The notes under the pieces were generated by a model. The model had not been told where the DNA came from. It saw only the letters and a list, made by a program, of their open reading frames with translations, and did not search any database. From contig OY727094.1 in the NCBI GenBank assembly GCA_963402885.1, forward strand, positions 15,936,501-16,000,500: 64,000 bases of DNA. Reading direction: 5' to 3'. Source of the stretch: Antedon bifida. Lineage: Eukaryota; Echinodermata; Crinoidea; Comatulida; Antedonidae. How positions within the stretch are numbered: the stretch's first letter is position 1; each line of letters starts with the position of its first letter. The position numbers and the translations under genes were made by a program. Of this stretch, positions 56,814 through 64,000 are shown one piece after another.

Positions 56814-57146
56814 CGTCAAAATCGTAACTCCAGTCCTTACCGCCCCAATCGATATAGAAGTCCCAGCCCTTATAATCGCTCTTACCAGTTTCAAAGAAAT
56901 AGACGCAGTCCTAGTCCTTATTGTCGTGATCAGCATTTCCGAAATTCTAGTCCCTATCACCAAAATCGTAATAGGAGACCCTCTAGCCCTTACCCTAATC
57001 GTCGACCATTCAGTCCAGGTCGTGATAGACATGTATCTTTTGCAGACCAGAAGGAATACAAGCCCGAGCTGGGAAGATGGAGCAATTCCCAAGTCATGAA
57101 AAGTCCCTTCCTCATAATGTTTCACAGACGCTCCATGTTCAATTAA
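56814..57146 (+). pseudogene. Gag C-terminal region with Ser-Pro-Tyr-Arg repeats
   Basis: A frame without a start codon, entered from upstream, contains NSSPYRPNRYRSPSPYNR, then RSPSPYC, NSSPYH, PSSPYP and PFSPGRDRHVSFADQK. This is an Arg/Ser/Pro/Tyr-rich nucleic-acid-binding tail. No CCHC knuckle is visible. It overlaps the protease frame at 57077-57146, the protease being in the -1 frame relative to it. Confidence 0.6.
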
Positions 57147-57865
57147 ATTCCAATTCTGAAATCCCAATATCTATTGATACACATTCTACTATAGCCCTTA
57201 TCGACACAGGTGCTCAAATATCTATTATCAATTATACGTTTTATGATGACTATCTTAAATCCAGCCATACCTTTAACTCTGATTAAGGGATGGTTTGATC
57301 AGTCAACGGCTCACCATTGAACATAGTAGGCACCCTAGACATCACATTTTTTATTAATGATTCTCCTTATTTACACACATTTCTAGTAACTAAGGCAGTA
57401 GTTAAGTCTGTTATACTAGGACTTGATTTTTTGGATAAATACTCCGCAAATATTGATTTGAGTACCAAATTATTTTCTATTTCATTTCCTACCCACAATT
57501 GTATAGTCATGCCCACTAATCAGGAATTAGTATGCCCCAATGTTTTCATAGATGAAGCCATTCATTCCCATGTTAATAGTTCTGTTAACGATAAGGATGC
57601 TTCTGAATTTACAGCTATTTGTATGAATATATCAGATGACACTCGTAGTGATAAGAAATTTAGTATCACCCTGCCTAATGCTTTATCTCAACAGCAATCT
57701 GACAATGTTAATGATTTAATTGAAAAATTTGACTCTATTATCAGTAAAGACAAATCTGATTATGGTCGCACAGATATTATTCAGCATTTTATTGATACCC
57801 AACATCCTAACCCAATTCGCCAAAGGGCATATCGAACACCCCCAAAAATGAGAGGGGGTTATTAA
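57077..57865 (+). pseudogene. Gypsy protease and linker to RT
   Basis: IPISIDTHSTIALIDTGAQI contains the aspartyl-protease active site (DTGA). A TAA and a TGA interrupt 57283-57300, after which the same frame continues with NIVGTLDITFFIND and SVILGLDFLDKYSANIDL, the typical end of the protease fold. It then runs through the pre-RT linker (IEKFDSIISKDKSDYGRTDI, NPIRQRAYRTPP) to a frameshift at a G-run near 57855. Confidence 0.85.
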
Positions 57866-58346
57866 ACCCAGTAATAGTCCTTGGAGTTCACCTGTAGTCA
57901 TGGTTAAAAAGAAAGACAAATCATACTGTTTCTGTGTTGATTATAGGAAGTTGAACCAAAATACTGTCCGTGATTCTCATCCATTACCTCATATTGAGGA
58001 TATGTTAGATGCCCTAGCTGGAAATAAATACTTTACTACCCTTGATTTATCATCCGGTTATTGGCAAGTTGCTATGGACCCAGCTAGCAAACACAAAACT
58101 GCCTTTACAACAGGCAATGCCTTATACCATTTTAATGTTATGCCAATGGGTTTAACTAATGCACCATCCACATTCCAAAGATTAATGCAAAATGTACTTA
58201 AAGGTCTTCTATGGAAAACAGTTATGGTATATTTGGACGATTTAATTATTTTTGGTAAAACCTTTGAGGAGAAACTTTCAAATATTAATGAAGTGTTCTC
58301 TCGCCCGACAAAAGCAAATTCTTTCAGGAAAAAGTCACATACTTAG
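57856..58346 (+). pseudogene. Gypsy reverse transcriptase, catalytic core
   Basis: VIKPSNSPWSSPVVMVKKKD, YCFCVDYRKLNQNT, FTTLDLSSGYWQVAMDP (motif A), FNVMPMGLTNAPSTFQRLM (motif B) and VMVYLDDLIIFGKTF (motif C, Y-L-D-D). A deletion removes the usual helix before VIKPSNS, and a frameshift or deletion after NEVFSR ends the frame. Confidence 0.9.
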
Positions 58347-58638
58347 GACATGTTATTTCCCAAAATGGTATCGAACCTGACCCATCCAATTTGGAGAAAG
58401 TTAGAGATTGGCCTGTTCCCAGAAATGTTAAACAAGTTTGTGGATTCATTGGCCTTTGTTGGTATTATCGACGTTTTATTAAAGACTTTGCTAATATTAT
58501 TAGTCCTGTACAGCAATTAACGAAGAAAAATGTCCCTTTCCGGTGGACCGCCGATTGCACCACTGCATTTAATGCACTTATTTAAACAAGACTTACTAAA
58601 CCCCCCAATTGTTGCATATCCAGAGTTTTCAAAACCTT
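58310..58638 (+). pseudogene. Gypsy RT thumb/connection
   Basis: In another frame: KSKFFQEKVTYLGHVISQNG, EKVRDWPVPRNVKQVCGFIG, WYYRRFIKDFANIISPV and VPFRWTADCTTAFNALI, then a stop. A further frame gives VAYPEFSKPFIL, which breaks off at the LINE tail. RNase H resumes at about 62068. Confidence 0.85.
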
Positions 58639-58639
58639 T

Positions 58640-61600
58640 TATTCTTTTTTTTTTTTTTTTTATTTATTCCGGTATATAAAAAACATTACAAAAAGCAGAA
58701 CAAGTCTGAAATTATTGTAGTACATATAATAAAAAGTTACATTACAGAACAAAAATACAAAAAAATTTACGATATGTATAAAAAAATAAATATACTGTAC
58801 ATTAATCTTTAAAATTTATCCAATATATATATTTATCAAAGTCTTAATTCATTTTTTAGCAATATCTACAATAGTATTAATTTAAATGAATTTATTTATT
58901 TACTTATAAAAATCCTATATAAAAATTAAAAAAAAAATTTATTGAGAGTTAAGCAGATCAACAATATACGGTACAGCAGACCGTTTATATCTGTCGGTTT
59001 TGCATTTAGGCACTTCCAGATTTCCACCATTGGATCTAAGGTTTAATTTTCGCTTGCGGCAAGGAGGGAGCATATCTCTGTGCAAAGCCGATTTTATGAG
59101 ACCCTGACCAAAGGAAAGGACCAGACTTTCCCTCCTTGCCGCAAGCGAAAGGAGTTGCGTCTCCTCTAAAGCTAAATCATACAATATATAATTTTTTCCC
59201 AGGATAGTTCTTCTTCAATTTTATATGTTAATTTTTTAGTAATTGCACCATGCCACACAGGGCATGCATACTCAAGAATAGTGTCTAATATAGCAACAGA
59301 ACACCTTGATCAGGTCATCCACAGACGCGCCAGACCTCCTCATCACAAATAAAGCAAACATCTTTCGAGATGCCTTAGAGACTATGTCTGTGACATGCAT
59401 GTCCCATTTCATATTATCCTGAATAGTAACCCCTAACAATTTGAGGTTGCCAACACATTCAAGGATAGTTTTGTTGAGGGTGAATGGCTGGAACTCACTA
59501 GCCTTACGCAAAAAATTAATTGTCATAACATGGCATTTAGACGGTTTAGGCAGCATATTATTAGCTTTACACCAGTCATCCAAATCATCAAGGGAGACCT
59601 GTAAATAGGAATTATTGTTTTTTTTCACAACTTCACCTAGAGTGAGATCATCCACATACTTCCATCTTCTGCAGCTTCCTAGACTGGCATCATTAATTAG
59701 GACAAGAAATAAAACTGGGCCCAATTTAGTGCCCTGGGGCACGCCGCAAGTGATCTTTCTTGTACCCGAGATGGTCTTACCCACTCTGGTATTAATGCCT
59801 CTATTAGTAAGGAAGCTGCAGATAATGGGTATTATGGATGATCTCACTCCAATATCTATTAATTTGTTAATAATTATAGTATGATCAACCCGATCAAAGG
59901 CTTTAGCAAAATCAACCGCGCATAAATTAACATAACAATGTTTACCATCAGTATCCTTCAATACAGAATCAATTAAACTAATTAGGTAATGGGTGGTGGA
60001 TGCACTCTTGCGGCTTCCGAATTGTCGACTATCAAGCTTAACGCTAATGTCCTCTATGATCCAATTGACTAAAAAAGTCTCAAAAGTTCTTGCTAATAAG
60101 GGTGTAAGTGAAATAGGACGCAAATCATTACAAGTATTAGCTCCTTTGATTTTAGGGACAGGTATTACTGTTGCATGCTTCCACCTATCAGGGAAAGTAC
60201 CTGCCTTTAGGACGCAGTTAAACACATTGGTTATAGGGGGCGCTAGTTCAAAAGCACATTCTCTTAAAAGTTTAGCAGGCAGGTCTTCTGGATGTCCTGC
60301 CTTTTTGGGTTTTATTGATTGTAGTAATCTCTGTACCTGTCCAGGATAGATTTCAGGAGGCGGCTGCGAGGATGGAAGATATGCAGGCAGGTTGTTTTGG
60401 TCTAGAGCAGGTAATTGGCAACAGACATCCTCAAAGCTTTGATTAATTGATTCAGCGGTTTCCTCTTCATTAAGACCTGGAATGCTAAATGACTGCTTTT
60501 GATTAAGATTACAAAGTTTTCCAACATTCTTGTGCCATTTGGAGGAGTCCGAATTGTGAAGGCCAGAAATCGCGTCTTGGCAGTAAGATTTTTTCGCGTC
60601 CATTATCGCTTTTTGTACACCATTTCGAAGTTTTTTCCACTTGCTAGATTTTCCAAATTTAACATAGGCTTTTTGTCGTTGCTTTATGAGTTGTTTCACT
60701 CTTTTCGTAAGCCATGGGCGATCAGTACTCCTCATTTTCAACAACTCAGTCGGGAAATTACTATGATAGGCATTTTGTAGAGTAGTAGCTAGCATCGCAG
60801 TTTTATCATTTGTATCCATAAGGTCGTAGACATTATTCCATTCATGATCAACTAACCACTGGCCAAAACGCCTCATGGATGAGTCCTTCATAGGTCTAAT
60901 CTTTACCGTGACATGATCATTTTTAGGTAAACAAGTTATAGGCTTCATTAACACCGAGACGTGATCATTGCAATTAATGGGTGCTTTCTGTACTATATCA
61001 TCATATAATTCAGGGTAATTCATAAAAATGTTGTCAAGTGTAGAATCTTTCCATGTATGAAAATTGACTACTTGGGTTAGGCCAAGATTGTCACAAAGCT
61101 CATTGGTATTAAGGTCGTTGAAGTCACCTAGAATTATAATTGGAACTTCATGGTTGGCACTGCGTATCCTATTGACTGTTTCAATCACATGTGATACAAG
61201 TTGTTCAGCTCCAGCCGCTGCGGGTGGATAATATATTGCACCAACATATAAGTGTTTCAAGCGCCTGATGTTATTGGGTATTGTAACACAACATCAAAGA
61301 CACTCAAAATTACACTGATCATGGTGTTCAGTGTGATTCATAATTAGCCTGTCAACTGAGTACACAGATACCCCACCACCTTTCCTTCCAACTCGCATCT
61401 TATTAAAATGTTGATATCCAGGAATAGTTGCTAAATTTTCAGTTTCGGCATTTAGCCACGTCTCAGTTACAACTGCCAGGTCAATTTTGTATTTACTAAG
61501 AGTAGCCTCAAATTCATCCACTTTGTTTCTAATTGACCTTACATTGGTCAACAAAATCTTGGGGCACGAAAAAACGGTCATGTTCATGTACTTAGTATTG

Positions 61601-62065
61601 TCAATAGTTATAAGATTGCTCATTACTCGGCCTCTCGTTTTACTAGCTTTACTAGAGTAAGGTGTATTAATAATCACCGATATTTTTCTTCTTAATTTCC
61701 TACCTCCTCGCTTGCGATGTTTCCATTTACAAAATGGCCGACTTGGTCTTGGCCCTTCATTGTTTAGTTCGCTATTGAATGCGATGACGTCGGGAGGAGG
61801 TATGCCTCGGTTCGCGAATCGAAGTGCGACGAGATCCTGGGCTGAATATCGAAAATAGCACATCGTGGCTCAGGACAGAATTTTCACTATTAGTGCTCAT
61901 AAAAGAACCAAAAACTATTCAAACGTAAGTCATACGGGTTGCACAACAAGAACAATACAAAATCACATAAACAATCAATCACAAACGAGACAAAATCAGC
62001 AAAACTGCCAACACACGTGGAGCGAAAATAAAAGGAATGGTGTCGCAGATGAACAGCGCCACCTG
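58640..62065 (-). mobile_element. LINE (Jockey/CR1-like group) inserted in the gypsy RNase H
   Basis: A minus-strand element with an A-rich 3' tail (T-run at 58645-58662 on the plus strand), a ~280-bp 3' UTR and ORF2 remnants up to 61863, then about 200 bp of 5' sequence. The host frame stops at PFIL (58638) and restarts at DASDFAIGSVL. One or two host codons are missing and no target duplication is visible, so a small target deletion accompanied insertion. Confidence 0.85.
58939..61863 (-). pseudogene. LINE ORF2: endonuclease + RT, one nonsense and C-terminal lesions
   Basis: From 61863: a basic N-terminus (KWKHRKRGGRKLRRK), then endonuclease blocks LTNVRSIRNKVDEFE, VTETW, GGGVSVY. A single in-frame TGA at 61294-61296 follows; 11 codons later the frame continues with VGAIYYPP, LGDFNDLN and NDHVSVL (S to N in the usual SDH). 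RT blocks: DFAKAFDRVDH, ITCGVPQGTKLGP, WKYVDDLTL. Near 59285 a frameshift precedes ILEYACPVWHGAITKK, then further lesions; the end is KTDRYKRSAVPYIVDLLNSQ at 58939. It is close to the fragment at 1-900. Confidence 0.9.
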
Positions 62066-62067
62066 AT

Positions 62068-62409
62068 GCCTCAGATTTTGCTATTGGATCTGTTTTAACA
62101 CAATTGCAAGATGGTTTAGAACGAGTTGTCGCTTATGCCAGCCACACTTTAACACAATCTGAGAGACGCTGGGCGACATACGACCGAGAATTATACGCAA
62201 TTGTGTGGAGTGTCCGTCATTTCCGCCATTATCTACGAGATGTCCCCTTTACGATTATAACTGATCACAAGCCTTTACTTAACTTTAAATCTCTTAATTT
62301 AGATACAGACCTTACAGGTCGTCGCTGTAGATGGGCTCTTGAGCTTGATAAGTTTGATTGGACAATAGAACACAAATTAGGAAAAAAACATCAGAATGCA
62401 GATGCTTAA
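62068..62409 (+). pseudogene. Gypsy RNase H
   Basis: DASDFAIGSVLTQLQDGLER (catalytic Asp), VVAYASHTLTQSERRWATYD, RELYAIVWSVRHFRHYL, FTIITDHKPLLNF (catalytic Asp), RRCRWALELDKFDWTIE and KKHQNADA. A TAA then interrupts what should read NADALSRL; it appears to be a small insertion. Confidence 0.9.
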
Positions 62410-62655
62410 TTGTCCCGACTTTCTGAAACTCAGGAAGATACTTCTTATTTAGGTGCTCTATTATTTGATTTCACATTAGCAAATCATAACATTCAACATG
62501 CTCAGGAAAGTGATCCAACTATTAGCAAGATAAAGCAGTATGTTGAGTTAGGCACAGTTCCATCTGACTTAGCCGGTACTTCCCCTTCAATTAACAAATT
62601 GCTAAAGGAGTTCCCAAATCTCCGTATTTTGAATGGTGTTTTAGTCAGAGAATGA
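62410..62655 (+). pseudogene. Gypsy RNase H-integrase linker
   Basis: Continues in frame after the TAA: LSRLSETQEDTSYLGALLFD, AQESDPTISKIKQYVELGTV and FPNLRILNGVLVRE, then a stop. The zinc-binding HHCC domain and the DDE core that should follow are absent, removed by a deletion around 62655-62690. Confidence 0.8.
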
Positions 62656-62695
62656 TTTTATGTATGAAGGTAATAATGATACAGTACACTATAGA

Positions 62696-63088
62696 AATGA
62701 TATTCGTATGGAATCTCTATATGCTAATCAACTAGCTCAGCGCCTTAAAACAGCGCAGGGGATAGCACAAACCAACACGCAATAGCAGAAGTACAGACGT
62801 AAGACACACTATGACATTTCTGCACGTTTTACCCCTTATGAAATTGGAGATCAAGTTTGGTTAAATGATCCAGCTAATGCCCGAGTTAAACTAGCACCAA
62901 AATGGATTGGCCCTTATCAAATTGTAAAGGTTGACGATAGTGGTAAAACATATAAATTGCACAATCAAAAGACAAACCTACCCTATGCTAGACGAGTACA
63001 CTATGATAGATTAAAACCTTACATCAAACCTACAATCACTTCAAGATATGGCCGAATTATTAAAACCCCAGCAAAGTATGATAATTAG
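62696..63088 (+). pseudogene. Gypsy integrase C-terminal domain
   Basis: Reads ANQLAQRLKTAQGIAQTNTQ, an amber stop, HYDISARFTPYEIGDQVW, KLAPKWIGPYQIVKVDD (the GPY/F motif), YARRVHYDRLKPYIKP, and ends at 63086-63088. This module binds LTR ends and chromatin in related elements. Confidence 0.85.
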
Positions 63089-64000
63089 TTTTAATTTGTT
63101 TTTTGTATATACTGTACTTATTTTTTCTGCATAAGTACTGTAGTTCAGTTTTTTTTTCCCCTAGATACCACTATGCATGTTGTGTTTTATATAGATAGAT
63201 TCTTATTACACTATTTCTGACAGTTACTGTATATTGGATTAGCTGTTGTTTCACATTATTTAGTGATTATTTCACTGATTGATTTGCTCTCTTGTGATCT
63301 GTAGTATGACTGCCACACTTGTTGTTTCCGATTTCTTCATCTTTCTTGACATTTTTCATGACCTACCAATTGGTTTACTGTTATGCTGATATTGAGTATT
63401 ACATTTGCACTGTGCCTGGTGACACTAGATTTCCATGGTGTTAATTTCCTTCATTGTATTTTTTTTTTTAATAATTTGTGTTTACATTAATGGCACATCA
63501 TGCCCAGTTGACATACGTTATTTCGCAAAGCGTCGTTCCTGATCATGACTTTTGTCTATGGGATTAAATAACCCGCGACTAGAGATATCGCATGTCTCCT
63601 ATTTGGGTAGTATTATGTCCTGTGTTTGTAATTTTATGTGCACTGAATATTCATGTTATTTTCCACTTATTTGATGTATTCCTAATATAATGTCGTACCT
63701 GATCATGGCCATATTGAGTCTATGGGTTTAAATAACCGGCGACAAGAGGAACAACTAACATTTTTGTGGTTGAACGTTCTTATTATTTAAATAATTTTGT
63801 TTGTAGAATTCGTATGTCACTTTATCCCTCATGGTATCCCTCGTGTTTATACCTATGAACATCATAGACATTGTGCCAATTTGTCTTACACCAGCATACA
63901 TTACACATACTTCGAACTATCTTATTCTGAATTTCTCTAACTATTCTGTGGTGGTTCACTATTTTTTTTTTTACAACACATTGTATTGCTATTTAAGTGA
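63089..64000. repeat. Gypsy 3' region, possibly LTR; internal duplicated block
   Basis: T-rich, non-coding. A block of about 70 bp is repeated at 63532-63600 and 63692-63760 (TCGTNCCTGATCATG, GTCTATGGG.TTAAATAACC, GCGAC). It follows the end of pol and could be the 3' LTR, but no matching 5' copy exists in the window and the end is not reached. Confidence 0.45.

Larger units (their letters stand above)
56814..63088 (+). mobile_element. 5'-truncated Ty3/gypsy relic, split by a LINE
   Basis: Order on the plus strand: gag C-terminus, protease, RT, (LINE 58640-62065 inserted), RNase H, integrase N-terminal part, integrase C-terminus. This is the usual Ty3/gypsy order with integrase last, unlike the element at 4-15 kb. 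No LTR was identified on the 5' side. Multiple frameshifts, stops and an integrase-core deletion make it inactive. Confidence 0.88.

Noticed and set aside
56700..57167. The 155-codon minus and 130-codon plus frames over the gag tail
   Set aside because: The repeated Ser-Pro-Tyr-Arg codons keep other frames open; only the frame starting at 56814 makes sense as a gag tail.
59615..60780. Plus-strand frames opposite the LINE at 59-62 kb
   Set aside because: They are antisense shadows of the endonuclease/RT frame.
58640..62065. Target-site duplication for the second LINE
   Set aside because: No repeat longer than two or three bases could be matched between the two flanks, and host codons appear to be missing.

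Overview
The window looks like non-coding DNA of a metazoan, most likely an invertebrate deuterostome and possibly an echinoderm. The evidence is circumstantial. The DNA is very AT-rich, exons are short and split by huge introns, and the transposable elements are of animal types. These include Jockey/CR1-group LINEs, a Penelope-like relic, Ty3/gypsy elements, one of them with the Gmr1-like gene order known from deuterostomes, Helitron-like, Harbinger-like and TA-inserting elements, and tRNA-derived SINEs. Short TAGGCCTA-type words are also frequent. No prokaryotic features were seen. Host coding sequence is limited to two 99-bp exons on the minus strand (52274-52372 and 3701-3799). Each encodes exactly one ankyrin repeat in phase 0, with consensus splice sites. 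If they belong to one gene, nearly all of the window between them is intron filled with mobile elements.

Layout. 1-1083: 3' part of a LINE (reverse transcriptase, RT), then a repeat also found at 41.1 kb, then a decayed Penelope-like fragment (about 2.1-2.7 kb). 3957-14943: a Gmr1-like Ty3/gypsy element with two LTRs. It was hit at least three times: by a 3.6 kb TA-flanked DNA transposon carrying candidate zinc-finger exons, by a 1.6 kb Harbinger-like element with its own internal palindrome, and by a LINE with an uninterrupted 980-codon endonuclease/RT frame. 15-20 kb: a minisatellite, a small MITE, and segment A of a paralogous pair whose partner B lies at 43-47.5 kb. 20.5-24.4 kb: an element with inverted arms of about 0.5 kb holding a 1.6 kb, 30-bp-unit minisatellite. 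25.8-28.7 kb: a LINE RT scrap, a 107-bp perfect-type hairpin, a tyrosine-recombinase relic and a TTAA-flanked MITE. 31954-35102: two nested Helitron-like elements. 35.7-41 kb: a TA-flanked element with CTACGCGTAG-rich ends and a SINE inside, a possible solo LTR, and a 2.16 kb giant palindrome. 42-49 kb: several Harbinger-like elements, segment B, and an element built of a self-complementary 21-bp satellite. 49.4-56.5 kb: another TTAA MITE, small MITEs, the upstream ankyrin exon and long featureless AT-rich stretches. 56.8-63.1 kb: a 5'-truncated, integrase-deleted Ty3/gypsy relic split by a second LINE in opposite orientation.

The elements form a readable insertion history: removing the Harbinger-like element and the LINE from the Gmr1-like element restores its reading frame. 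The most unusual structures are (i) the nested Helitron-like pair, whose terminal hairpins and subterminal repeats differ in sequence but keep their pairing, (ii) the self-complementary satellite transposon with a paralogous empty site, and (iii) the TA transposon carrying spliced zinc-finger-like exons. All assignments come from reading the sequence; no database search was possible.
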